Below, piece after piece: positions 8,402 through 17,041 of a stretch of DNA of 22,609 nt. Origin of the DNA: Chara braunii (taxonomy: Eukaryota; Streptophyta; Charophyceae; Charales; Characeae); the NCBI GenBank assembly GCA_003427395.1, contig BFEA01000357.1:489234-511842 (forward strand), read 5' to 3'. A program made the translations under genes and the position numbers. The notes below the pieces were generated by a model. The model worked only from the letters and a program-made list of their open reading frames with translations. It was not told the origin of the DNA and ran no database searches. The first letter of the stretch is position 1. Every line of letters starts with the position of its first letter.

Positions 8402-8943
8402 GAGACAGTCACAGGAAAAGCGGGCGCCAACTAACGTGGCCTGCCGGGGCCCAAGAGGAAGCGGAGTGCCAAACGCCGCTGGGCACCCGGGGGATAGTGG
8501 CTCCTTTTCCCTTCTGGGGAGCATCAGTCCGGTTCCTATTCCCCCGGCAAGTCAAAGGAATTACAAAGAGTACTCACACACGCTCCTCCCCTTTATGGTA
8601 GGGAAGTCCGAAGGATGGCATTGATTACTTCCGGATGGAAGGATGTACCACCCTTCACCCCTGCTTAAGTTAGCCTGGCCTAATTTTGCTCTTTGGATTC
8701 TATTCTGGTTTCCTCTTTACTCTGCTACTTGTCGCTCTACTACTTGAACTACCTCCAGTCAGCCCCTCTCAGTTCCTTGACTGTCAGATTATCCTGAATC
8801 GCTGGATCTGCTGGTTCGGTCTTCGGCGGTAGTCTTTGCTGGGAAAAAAATTCAGCCTATTGGACCTTGTTGTAGAGAATCTTGGCCAAATCTTGGACTC
8901 TAGTTGACTTATTTAACTGTTCGCTCCTAACTCTCTACCTCGT
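8402..8943. other. Unassigned stretch, possibly LINE-1 3' flank
   Basis: No coding evidence. It lies 3' of the minus-strand LINE-1 and could include its untranslated tail, but no poly-A marks an end. Confidence 0.3.
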
Positions 8944-9033
8944 CGTAATTTTCTAGGGGCTGTAGTACTCTTTACCTCCTGTCTGCATCGTAATTTTCTA
9001 GGGGCTGTAGTACCCTTTACCTCTTGTCTGTGT
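8944..9033. repeat. 45-bp tandem duplication
   Basis: Units 8944-8988 and 8989-9033 share CGTAATTTTCTAGGGGCTGT and the following AGTACYCTTTACCTCYTGTCTG. Confidence 0.9.
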
Positions 9034-9370
9034 TCTAGCCCTCAAAATTTAAGGAATTGATTTTCCTTCAAAAGCTAAAGCCTTGAAACCCTCATCTTTT
9101 TTCTACTTATGGGGTATGTATAGTCCCTGGGGGTATAGTCTCGGGGGAAGGCTGATCTGGGACAGGGGAGTTTGGTGGGTCCGGTGTAGCTAAGTGGGGG
9201 TGGTGAAGATTATTCAGAGGGTTGGAAGACGAAGGGTTGGGGGGAGTTGGAAGGTGTATATGGTATATACTTGCTGTTTAGTGGTTTGGCTCTGGGTGTA
9301 AGGGAGGTGTCTGGTTTAGGTATATTTGCGCTGCTAACTAAGTGGTTACTGGGTGAATAGTAGGTGATGT
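9034..9370 (-). other. Probable 3' untranslated region of LINE-1
   Basis: On the minus strand this is C/A-rich, low-stop sequence directly downstream of the LINE-1 ORF2 end. I see no module, poly-A or target-site duplication that fixes the 3' end. Confidence 0.3.
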
Positions 9371-9396
9371 TTATGGTTTTCTGGGTGTTTTAGGAA

Positions 9397-10708
9397 TTAG
9401 ATTGTGTCGTCTGCTCTGTATTGTGGACTGCGAGGGTCTGATTCTGGGGTGGGGATCTGTGAGCTTATCGTGTTGATGGTTGGTCTTTGGGCGTGATGGG
9501 ATGTCGTGGTTAACCAGTCTTTCATTCTCAGTCTGTTTCCTTCTATGGAGCCTAGCTTTCCTCCTCCTAGTTCGGATGTGGTGATTTTTTTGATTATTTC
9601 CGGTAGATTGTCTGGGTGTTTTTGGATTTGGGTTTGGGTTCTCTTCCATAGAGCGTGTATTTCGGTTTCTATAATTTGTTTGATGATTATTAGAGGGTTT
9701 TCAGAGTTAATTGGGTTACTTTCAAAAATCATTACACACCTTCTTTTTCAGATAGCCCACATGGTCGCCTTTCTTATTTGTGAGAAGAAAAATACGTCAA
9801 AGCGCTTGAGGGGAGGGGTTTGCTCTATCTCCAGGAATATGGTGCCTGGGTTTATTTGCACTTCTCTGCCAGAGTGTCTGCTCCAGGTTGTGTCAACGTC
9901 ATACCAGAGGGTTTGGGTTTTTTCGCATTCCAGGAAACAATGGTTTAGTGTTTCGATGGCTTTTGTGTTGCAGATTTTGCACCATGAGTTTTGTTCGGTT
10001 CTGTCATCTTTCTTCCTTCTTTGTGCTAGCCAGTCGTTTACAGGGACTGCTCCGAATGTGATAAGCCATAGTAGACTTGCTAGCTTGACTGGTTTAGCTT
10101 TGGAAACGGGAGTCCAAGAGGGTTTGAAGGTTGTTGCTGCGAGGGAGCTTTCCTCTTTTTGCCATGTTTTTTGTATTGTTGTAGTCGTTGAGGTTGGGGT
10201 GGAAAGCAGTTTATATCCTAGTTTGGCTGTGTAATCTGGTAACTTATGTCTTTGTGTCACCTTTGTAAAGTTGTTAGGTATGCCCCAAGACCATTCTGTG
10301 GGGTCGACTTCCTAGTTGTTGGATTTCCAATTCAGGGTTGTAAACTCTGTTCCTCTCTCCTTCTAAAACTCTGATTCTCCTAAGGTTGTTAATTTTAAAG
10401 GATCCTTCTTCCCTGCTTACATCGTCAAGGAAGCTCACTGGATTTCCTGGTTCTTTCAAGGGGAAGATGTTTTTGTTGCAGCAGATCCCTTCATTGTTAT
10501 ACATTTCAGGGCTTGTAATCTTCAGGCTTTCTTGTGTGCTTGACTGATTTTTCTGTGCGGCCCAATCTCCTGCCTGCCATTTTTGGCTCGTCTTTAATAA
10601 TCTTCTCCATTCCATTGGTATGGATTCGATAATGTGGCACCAGGGGGATAGCATTCTTTGTGGTGTTTGCTTTTTTGTTTTCCAAAGAGAAGCCAATTTA
10701 TTTCTCAA
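9397..10708 (-). pseudogene. LINE-1: non-LTR retrotransposon ORF2, C-terminal half with zf-RVT domain
   Basis: From 5' to 3' on the minus strand there is first a post-RT segment (10708-10320; SPWCHIIESIPMEWRRLLKT). After a frameshift near 10315 comes the zf-RVT region, with KLASLLWLITFGAVPVNDWL and the zinc-knuckle pattern in CKICNTKAIETLNHCFLEC followed by LWYDV. The C-terminal helix region then follows. A single TGA at 9748-9750 replaces the expected tryptophan in IWKRR, and the frame continues in phase to 9397. Known role: the zf-RVT segment of plant LINE ORF2 lies after the reverse transcriptase and is thought to bind nucleic acid. The endonuclease and RT domains are missing, so this is a 5'-truncated dead copy. 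Confidence 0.85.
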
Positions 10709-10873
10709 TCAATCAAACCTGAGGCTGGACTACCTAACCAACGGTTCCTGTCCAACCAGATTATCCACAGGAGGTTAAAGGGGGGTAGACAAGGGGGGAG
10801 CAGGTAGTCCGTCTTAATGGGGGAACCTGGGTACTCCGATCCAGGGTTACGAACTGCAGGAGTTTGACTAGTT
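10709..10873. other. Boundary region of LINE-1 with a weak 3'-module look-alike
   Basis: GAGGCTGGACTACC at 10721 resembles the GAGGCCGG start of the dispersed 3' module, with AT-rich sequence on its minus-strand 3' side. It could be the diverged end of an older element into which LINE-1 inserted. The rest is unassigned. Confidence 0.3.
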
Positions 10874-10890
10874 GGGGGGGGGGGGGGGGG
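10874..10890 (+). repeat. Poly-G tract of 17 bases
   Basis: An uninterrupted run of 17 G. Such runs are hard to sequence, so its length is uncertain. Confidence 0.9.
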
Positions 10891-11245
10891 TTTGGAGAGT
10901 GCCAGGGTGCACTGGAACTGAAGTTGTTCCAGTTGGTCGTATAGGCCGACATGAGGATGGTGTAGGCCTGTGTATTAGAGTAGGTTAGGATTAGATTAGG
11001 TAGGAGTAGGGTTAACAAGTAGCATATTATTTTGAGGACATGACTGTGTTGTTTTGCTTTGTGTGTTCAATTTTGTTGATAGCTGTCAATTTGGAAAGCC
11101 TGTAACAGGGCCTTTCCGCATGGGTAAGCCTGTGAGTTATAAGCTGGCTGATGCTGTCGGTACCCCGGGTTGAATTGTGGGGTCCCTGGCCTTGTAGTGA
11201 TTTTTTTGTAATGAATTGATTTGTTTTGGGGGGAAAAAAAAAACT
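10891..11245. other. Unassigned stretch
   Basis: No coding frame of note. It ends in a T/A-rich part (TTTTTTTGTAATGAATTG) and an A run at 11234-11243, which on the minus strand would be the tail region of the next 3'-end module. Confidence 0.35.
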
Positions 11246-11300
11246 GAGGCCGGAGATCCCTAAACTTCAACTCGGAAATATTATGGGGACCAGTACCCAG
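11246..11300 (-). repeat. Dispersed 3'-end module, copy b
   Basis: GAGGCCGGAGATCCC followed by GGGGACCAGTACCCAGCTTT, with AT-rich sequence on its minus-strand 3' side. It runs directly into the 129-bp tandem repeat. Confidence 0.5.
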
Positions 11301-11595
11301 CTTTGATTCTGAAGGCCAAGCAAACCAGAATACAGCGTAGCAGCCAACTAGAGCCCAACGGCTTCTACACGGGCCCTGCTTCTGATTTCAGGTAGCCTTG
11401 TGAGTATTTTTATGGGGACCAGTACCCAGCTTCGATTCTGAAGACCAAGCAAACCAGNNNNNNNNNNNNNNNNNNNNNNNNNNNNNNNNNNNCAGCTTCG
11501 ATTCTGAAGACCAAGCAAACCAGAATACAGCCTAGCAGTCAACTAGAGCCCAACGGTTTCTACACGGGCCCTGCTTCTGATTTCAGGCAGCCTTG
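11282..11595. repeat. 129-bp tandem repeat interrupted by the assembly gap
   Basis: The unit begins TATGGGGACCAGTACCCAGC (11282 and again 11411) and contains CTAGAGCCCAACGG, ACACGGGCCCTGCTTCTGAT and TTTCAGGCAGCCTTGTGAGT. The second unit is cut by the Ns and resumes at 11493. If the flanking 31-bp overlap is real, the true array here is only two units. Confidence 0.8.
11458..11492. other. Assembly gap (35 N)
   Basis: Thirty-five undetermined bases. The 31 bases before the gap (11427-11457) are identical to the 31 bases after it (11493-11523), so the flanking contigs probably overlap or the gap hides further repeat units. Confidence 0.98.
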
Positions 11596-11647
11596 TGAGT
11601 ATGTTGTCTGTTCTGAGTCCAGGTGTGTACTTGTCTGCTCTGGGTCC
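11596..11647. other. Short spacer after the 129-bp repeat
   Basis: Contains TTGTCTGTTCTGAGTCCAGG, which resembles the unit of the 60-bp repeat at 13891-14011, so the two repeats are related. Confidence 0.4.
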
Positions 11648-11802
11648 ACTTTTTTTTTCTTTTCTTCTTTTTTTTTGTTGAAAAAGGCATTGTTCATTAT
11701 ATAGCTTCAATGAGACGAGGCCGGGGACCTCACAATTCTACCCAAAAAATACCGGGGCCATTACCCAGCTTAGGCTAGTGCTGGAAACCGGGTCCAGCAT
11801 CC
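11648..11802 (-). mobile_element. 3' end of a minus-strand retroelement: module copy c with A-tail
   Basis: On the minus strand this reads through an imperfect palindrome (CTGGACCCGGTTTCCAG), GGTAATGGCCCCGGTATTTT, GGGTAGAATTGTGAGGTCCC, CGGCCTC and AACAATGCC, then an A-rich tail interrupted by G (11648-11675). The order of conserved 3' module followed by an A-tail fits the end of a LINE or SINE. The 5' extent is unclear. Confidence 0.55.
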
Positions 11803-12561
11803 TATTCTTCAGGCCTTGTCCAAAAATCCCCTTGGGGCTCAAAAAACATCTCTAAGAAAGAAAAATTCACCAATGAACGGAGCAACAACTGTCGCCTCAC
11901 TGCCGCATGCCCTGCAGTTGGAACTATGAAGACCGATGTCCCCAAGGGAGCAGGGCCCTCACACCACGAATGCAGCCCAGCGAAGGGATACTGCGATCGA
12001 CCAGACTACGGTGTAACGGTTCAAGGGCTTAAGGGTGCATGGGGTCGTGCCTCAAAGGCTTAGGAACCGACGGAGCACTGCTAAATGCAACCACGAGCTG
12101 CACTGCACCACGTGCTGAGACTCGGGGGCTCGGGAAACGGGAGCCAGACTCTGATCTTCACAGCAGCTGGACACAAGCCCTGTCCGCTGGCCGCACTCTT
12201 CAAGGCGCAGGACTGCATCACACACCAAGCGCTGCATCACATTGGATCGCATTCCACCTCATTGCTGATCCTCAGGCTTCAAGGATCATAAATGAGTTAT
12301 GCATGGGTTTTGAGAGGGTATACGGTTTTAAGGGCTTAAAGGGTTTAAAGGTACAGACATAGCAATAACAAACAGGGGGGCTGCTGAATAGGGCTGGGCT
12401 AACAAAAGAAGGGCGCTCCAAGACGGGATGGGTGATACTGGCAGCTCCATGGGACAAGGAAGCCCCAGGCTGAGACAGAAACGACCACAGTTCTAGGAAA
12501 CAACAAACAAATCTCTGTGTTATAAGATGTATCAATGGGATGCTGGACCCGGTTTCCAGCA
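11779..12561. repeat. 24-bp perfect inverted repeat, arms 11779-11802 and 12538-12561
   Basis: The arms are exact reverse complements, centred on CTGGAAACCGGGTCCAG, which is itself an imperfect palindrome. The similarity does not extend beyond 24 bp. The simplest reading is two oppositely oriented retroelement 3' ends. A small foldback element is the alternative. Confidence 0.6.
11803..12537. other. Unassigned stretch between the inverted arms
   Basis: A 107-codon plus-strand frame (12039-12362) and an 87-codon minus-strand frame (12272-12535) are open, but neither matches a known family. A short AGGGCTTAAAGGGTTTAAAG simple pattern lies near 12330. Confidence 0.3.
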
Positions 12562-12599
12562 GGTGCGGCTCACCACCAATAGATGGAGCAGCCCGACAG

Positions 12600-12652
12600 A
12601 TAAGCCCTCAATTCGGACGGTTCTCTTACCACCGCCGGGATTGAGGGCTTAT
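12600..12652. repeat. Hairpin with 13-bp perfect stem
   Basis: ATAAGCCCTCAAT (12600-12612) and ATTGAGGGCTTAT (12640-12652) are exact reverse complements separated by 27 bases. A very AT-rich stretch follows at about 12665-12705. It could be the terminus of a small foldback element. No gene for it to terminate is recognised. Confidence 0.6.
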
Positions 12653-12906
12653 TCAAGGGCTATTTTCGGGAAATAAAATAAAATTAAATAATTAAAATTC
12701 ACCTATTTCCACCAAAACTTCTAAAGCAATCGTGCAACCAAACCAATTTGCCTTTCGACTCTCACCGCGAGTCTACCACGCTAAAATGCCCTTTTAGGAC
12801 AGCCACTGAGCGTATACCAAATTCCCGTCCTTCGAGCCTTCTGCAAAATATCCTGATGTGGCCCAGGTTTTGGAGAACCAAACAAAACTTTTGGACCGCC
12901 TCTCTG
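12653..12906 (-). other. 3' flank of LINE-2
   Basis: AT-rich stretch and low-complexity sequence downstream of LINE-2 on the minus strand. It may be the LINE untranslated tail. No poly-A is seen. Confidence 0.3.
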
Positions 12907-13893
12907 CTAGCATTGCTTGTCTATTGTTTGAGCAGTATGAACCACTTCCCTATAGAAGACCTTGGCATTTCGAGCTGCCGAAATACTCTCAAAGATAATT
13001 CCCCTACAAACTAAGGCAATGTACCCTTGACCTTGCGCAAAGTTCCCTTCCACTGGAAGCTTTGCATGCAGGATAAAATCGCCTGACCATTCCAAGCCCT
13101 CCGGCGAGAAACTCTACCATTTTTCTTTCCACCATTCCCAGATCATATCTGAGAATGGACAGTAGAGCCAAAGGTGGGACGAGTTTTCCCACCCCCACTC
13201 ACGTCGAGCGCAGGTTGAGTGCAAATCCATGCCATTTGAGATGAGCCAGGTCACTGAAGGTGTTACATGTAGGGACTGTAGCCACTGAATCGCCGCTTGC
13301 CTTTGGGCGGGATTATCTTAACTGCTTTCCAGAGTTTGTGGAGGTCCTTGTTCTGCACAGAGGTGATTTGTAGTCCTTAATCTCCTTAGAGCCGTTATCT
13401 CTGGTTTCCTGGTCACTTTACTTAGTTGCAGTGACACTGCTACTTTTGCCTTGTAGGCGACGAGAGGTGTGGATTGAGCGTCGAGGTTACCCGTCCTCCA
13501 GCCATGTAGAACTGGCTCGATGTTCTTCGTATGTGACTCTTCCAGAACGACCTGGCATTCTGAAGCTTTCTTCCCCTTTCTTTCCCAAACTCTTGCTTCC
13601 TCCAACCCAATGGTTGACAGCACCACTGCCTCCTCCAAGTATCTCAATCTGTCCGATTTTGCCCCAGGCTGGTTTCCCCATTTCTCAACTTCCGTCCCTG
13701 AGGGCAGTTCTGGGCCTAGCACTTTCGGGTATTGTCCCTGCTGACCTGGGTCTTTTAACCGTGTCCCGGCAGTGCTGTCCCTATCCCTCCTTAATGCACC
13801 TAACCAGTGTACTGGAATTGACTCTTTCATTTTGTGCAGGTTTGATTCAACATTTCGTAATCTTGGCAGTTTCGCTCTGACCTCCCGGTCCAC
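12907..13893 (-). pseudogene. LINE-2: ORF2 C-terminal half with zf-RVT domain
   Basis: A single minus-strand frame runs 13893-12907 with only two internal stops, a TAA at 13318-13320 and a TAG at 13114-13116. It starts with a post-RT segment (NVESNLHKMKESIPVHWLGA), equivalent to the ESIPMEW segment of LINE-1. It reaches a zf-RVT-like region, CARREWGWENSSHLWLYCPF followed by IWEWW, and ends in the C-terminal segment YIALVCRGIIFESISAARNA. LINE-A has the matching pieces CTRCDWAWESTKHLWITCPF and YIAQVIRGIICWEIWLSRNA, so the two belong to related families. Endonuclease and RT are absent. It is a 5'-truncated, inactive copy. Confidence 0.8.
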
Positions 13894-14011
13894 TTTGCTT
13901 TGCTTTTGATTTCAGCCTGGCACGTGTGTGTAGTTTGTCTGTTCCCAGTCCAGTTTGCTTTGCTTTTTTTGGTTTCAGGCAGGCGTGTGAGTATTTTGTC
14001 TGTTCTCAGGG
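13891..14011. repeat. 60-bp tandem duplication, related to the 129-bp repeat
   Basis: Two units with offset 60 share TTTGCTTTGCTTTT, a GATTTCAG/GGTTTCAG step and AGTNTTGTCTGTTC. The order of TTTCAGGCAG, GTGAGTAT and GTCTGTTCT also occurs at the end of the 129-bp repeat near 11580-11612. Confidence 0.7.
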
Positions 14012-14251
14012 CATACTCACATTACGACTTTTTCCACAAGGCTCTGGACGTGATAGCAGTCATATTCATCCAGATCTGGCTGTAGTTGCAATGCATTGGG
14101 CCTCGCCACACCACCTTTGAATCGGGAATTTTTTCGACTCCTGTCAGGAAACTTTAGAGAGTTCCCCATTCGAGGGTGTACCCCTCTTTCGCTGCACAGC
14201 ACCGCCAAAACGCGCTGGTGTCAAACTTCTTGTCCGGCGGTATGTATTTTG
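14012..14251 (-). other. Possible degraded coding exon left of the TCCGGA element
   Basis: On the minus strand two readings look protein-like: PPDKKFDTSAFWRCCAAKEG (about 14230-14170) and, in another frame, NALQLQPDLDEYDCYHVQSL (about 14100-14040). The latter runs to AAT|GTGAGTATG near 14025, a good splice donor. I do not recognise a family, and the frames are not continuous. It could be a broken exon or an old transposon piece. Confidence 0.2.
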
Positions 14252-14856
14252 CATGGCTACGATCCGGACATCCGGACCGCCGTCCGAACGGTCTGGATTC
14301 AGTCCGGAATCCAGACGTCCGGTCTGGAAGGTCCGGATCTGGCAAATTTGGAGGAAAAAAAAACAAAAAAAAAACGGTCCAGGACCCTTCCCCATTGAGG
14401 AGCCAAGCCCCCAAAATTGTTTTGGGGGTTTTTCAGGCCCGTTTATGCTTTTTGGGGGGGTCCGGACATGCTCTCTCTCTATAGTAGTTAATTAGACAAC
14501 CCCAATTTTTTAATTATTAATAATTCATTACCTTTTATTAGTTTTTAAAGTCTTTTTTTAAGCTTTTTATCGTTTTTGACTTTTAAATCAAGTTTGGTTA
14601 GGAATTCTGACATGACTCTGAGTCAAAAGTGGTTTGCATTGTTATTCTGCATAACATACTTTTTTTTCAGATTTTTTTATTTTTATTTTTTTTAATGGTC
14701 AGGACATTTCCGGACCTGTCCAGACTTCCGGACCGTCCGGATCCCCCCATGTCCGGAGGTCCGGAAATATCCGGAATCCCCGACATCCGGAAACTACCGG
14801 ACACGGGTCCGGTTCCATGTCCGGAAATGTCCGGGTCCGGGTCCGGCGTAGCCATG
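14252..14856. mobile_element. Non-autonomous hAT-like DNA transposon with TCCGGA subterminal repeats
   Basis: Termini are inverted: CATGGCTACGATCCGGAC at the left and the reverse complement CATGGCTACGCCGGAC at the right, differing by a 2-base gap. Flanking 8-bp sequences GTATTTTG (14244-14251) and GTATATTG (14857-14864) match at 7 of 8 positions, as a target-site duplication would after some decay. Both ends are packed with TCCGGA and near-variants, while the centre (about 14470-14700) is AT-rich and non-coding. Established knowledge: hAT elements make 8-bp duplications and often have subterminal repeats that bind transposase. At 605 bp without a transposase frame it would be non-autonomous. 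Confidence 0.6.
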
Positions 14857-15294
14857 GTATATTGACATTACTGTGTGGCGACGGCGGGCGCTCGCGAATG
14901 TTTGCATAGCGGGACAGCAGGCGGTGTGGAATATCTGCACCTTTCCACAAATGCATCCAGAAACGGGCATTCCTCCTGTTGTCTTTCCACGACGTCTGGA
15001 TCGATTCGACAGTTACCGTGGAAGCACGTCCAAACAAAACTCTGGACTCGGTGGCACGGAGTAAACTCGCTTGGTTTTCATCAACCCCCTCGAGACCTGT
15101 TGAGTTTTGGGCCGCTGCAGGTGGGGATTTTGCACTTGGAATCGAGAACTGTCAAAAGGCACTTTCTGACAGCTATTGAACCATTACTGACAGGTGCGGT
15201 TTCTACAGCATGTGTGGTGATGCTGAACTGTCGAAAAACGGGTTTTTGACTGTGGTGTGGCGAGCCCCATTTTGGAACAATCATGTGGTGTTTG

Positions 15295-15295
<1 letters not shown>
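14857..15295 (-). other. Possible degraded coding stretch right of the TCCGGA element
   Basis: A minus-strand frame from about 15160 to 14860 reads ENQASLLRATESRVLFGRAS, then WKDNRRNARFWMHLWKGADI and PHRLLSRYANIRERPPSPH. It has the look of real protein, and the FWxHLWKGADIPHRLLSR pattern is reminiscent of the region before the zinc knuckle in LINE ORF2, but I cannot assign it firmly. The TCCGGA element interrupts it at its 3' side. Confidence 0.25.
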
Positions 15296-15331
<36 letters not shown>

Positions 15332-15625
15332 TCATGGTTTTTTTTTCCAATATAGTTCTCCGGGGCCGGGGTCCCCACAATTCTATCCGGTGGAAATGGT
15401 AACAATCTGTGGAAAAACTGGACTGGAAACCGGGTCCAGCGTCCCTTCATCTAGTCTCATCAGTCTCATCAGACCCAACCAAAACTGCCACATTTGGAAC
15501 TCACGTGTAGCCCTCTCAGCTAAAGCTGTCTGATCAACATGAAGTCGTAGGCTAAATTTTGTAAAACTACATTTTATCTGTTTCCAACCTGAGGCGAGGG
15601 CTCCTGATGCCCAGGCCAGAGCCAC
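15296..15625 (-). mobile_element. 3' end of a minus-strand LINE-like element: C-terminal frame, module copy d and poly-A
   Basis: On the minus strand an 80-codon frame (15625-15383) reads TALAERATREFQMWQFWLGL and LDEGTLDPVSSP, the last part encoded by the CTGGACCCGGTTTCCAG palindrome also seen in copy c. The GGCCCCGG module follows, and then, after a short spacer, a run of about 31 A (T at 15296-15326 on the plus strand). This suggests that the palindrome is the end of an ORF2-like coding region and the module its 3' untranslated region. No target-site duplication was found. Confidence 0.5.
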
Positions 15626-16012
15626 GTTGCCAACCTCATCTTTCCTTGATCGTTGATGCTTGCAAAATAATCGTTAATACACCAGGTCCTCCGGAACCAC
15701 AGGATACCAGTGTCCCGTGCAAATACTCGATGAGCTTTGTGGTACCAATCCGCGCAAATTTTGTTCTTCTGTTATGATCCTGGTCAATTTCGAGATACAC
15801 ATCCATCAGATAGTACAATGCCGCCCAATTGCAGAAAGAAATGAATGAACTTGAGAGGAGAGAGGATTAGAAGAAGAAGAAGTAGGAAAGAAGAAGAAGA
15901 TGATGTACACCAGCATAGACAAATGACAAGGCTCTTCTTCTTCGCCCAACAATCTCCTCCTCCTTATCTCCCCCTTCGCTTATTCATACAAGAAAAAATA
16001 ATACTATGTTGA
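15626..16012. other. Unassigned stretch with purine and pyrimidine blocks
   Basis: A minus-strand frame at 15636-15818 (YYLMDVYLEIDQDHNRRTKF) may be an upstream part of the same LINE-like remnant. AGAAGAAGAAG-rich sequence at 15870-15900 and CTCTTCTTCTTC near 15931-15942 are complementary and could pair. A pyrimidine-rich patch precedes the candidate gene at 16013. Confidence 0.3.
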
Positions 16013-16462
16013 ATGGCTGATCCAGAATCAATGTCTGAGTTCCTCTTCTACTGCCGGCACTACTTGAGAATCACCATAGCCATGGCTGCCTCCTCTTCCC
16101 TTCCTCATCATAGGCCGAGGCTATGGCGGACTACTAGGCCTTGCCCAGATGCCCAAAGGACAACCCAAAGCAGCTATGGCTGCTTCACTCAGGCCGCCAT
16201 GCCCAACTCTGCCTTGAAGCTTCTTGGTGTGGCTCTCCCCAGTTGGGGACTCCCTGCTGCAGCGCCCACCAAGGTGATGAAGATGGCTGCCACCATAGCC
16301 AGGTAAGTACCCCTGGCGCTCCTCCCCCTTCCTGTCCTTCTCCCTTCTCTGTGTCCTTCTCCTTCCCCCAGCAGCGCTGCTCCAACCGGCGCTCAACCAG
16401 CGTGTCGCCAAACTTGCACACCGAGAAAGAGGCCGGGCTCTTCGCCCGGCTGGGAGATATAG
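16013..16462 (+). CDS. Candidate two-exon gene of unknown function
   Basis: An ATG at 16013 opens 290 bases of coding (MADPESMSEFLFYCRHYLRI) that end at CCAG|GTAAGTACC. A pyrimidine-rich tract follows and ends in CCTTCCCCCAG, giving an intron of 69 bp (16303-16371), short but plausible for a plant or alga. Splicing joins a split codon and the frame continues to a TAG at 16460-16462, giving about 126 residues rich in Ala, Pro, Arg and Ser. No domain is recognised. A pyrimidine-rich patch upstream (about 15930-15985) could belong to a core promoter. The splice sites are the strongest argument. Low-complexity composition and a repeat-rich setting argue against. Confidence 0.25.
16303..16371 (+). 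other. Candidate 69-bp intron
   Basis: GTAAGTACC at the 5' side and a near-continuous pyrimidine tract ending TTCCCCCAG at the 3' side. A second strong donor, ACAG|GTAAGTACC, lies at 16772 and an acceptor-like CGGCCTCCAG near 16679, so further exons are possible. Confidence 0.35.
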
Positions 16463-16818
16463 CGGCCTGCTTGCCTCTTCAGGCGGTGACTTCCAGGCCG
16501 CTCGGCCTTCCAAGCAACCGGTACCTCCTCCCTTTCGGAGGGAAACATCATTGCAGACTCTGATATTGCCCGTACAGGCCCTAGACCCAGACTGGTTGGA
16601 CTGGTATCCACCTAGACCTAACCTACAACTACTGGGCCTCTAAAAATGCCACTTTTGTCTTCTTCTGCTCGGCCTCCAGTACCCACACATCTACCCCTTC
16701 AGGGTGCGGTACCGGCCTACCCGGTACTTGAGTGTTTTTCCTGCTGCAATCCCTCAATGTCACGGCCACAGGTAAGTACCGGCCCTGAGGGCCCAATGAA
16801 CGAGCAAGTGCCCTTGCG
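16463..16818. other. Unassigned stretch
   Basis: Includes the acceptor- and donor-like sites near 16679 and 16772. A plus-strand frame at 16646-17083 is open but largely consists of the 42-bp repeat. Confidence 0.3.
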
Positions 16819-16944
16819 GGCCACACACACACTCAAGCCAACCAGCACTCAGACAGGCACGGCCACACACACACGCAAGCCAACCAGCACTCAGACAGGC
16901 ACGGCCACAAACACACTCAAGCCAACCAGCACTCAGACAGTCAT
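16819..16944. repeat. 42-bp tandem repeat, three units
   Basis: Units at 16819-16860, 16861-16902 and 16903-16944 share CAAGCCAACCAGCACTCAGA. The plus strand would encode a 14-residue repeat (ATHTLKPTSTQTGT). On the minus strand it lies just 3' of the LINE-A ORF2 and is more likely part of its 3' untranslated region. Confidence 0.9.
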
Positions 16945-17041
16945 GCAGTCCAGCAAGCGTGCACACACAGACTTAGTAGCAGGCGGGAAACTCAGAAAGG
17001 CGTCCAGTCTATGGGCAAAACTCAGAAATCAGTCGTGTGTT

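Noticed and set aside
9506-10234. 242-codon plus-strand open frame rich in Phe, Leu and Cys
   Set aside because: Antisense shadow of the LINE-1 zf-RVT region. The hydrophobic composition reflects the opposite strand.
14129-14865. Plus- and minus-strand frames across the TCCGGA region, for example Pro-Asp and Gly-Ser rich proteins
   Set aside because: The frames come from the TCCGGA repeats and overlap on both strands. A transposon with terminal inverted repeats explains the region better.
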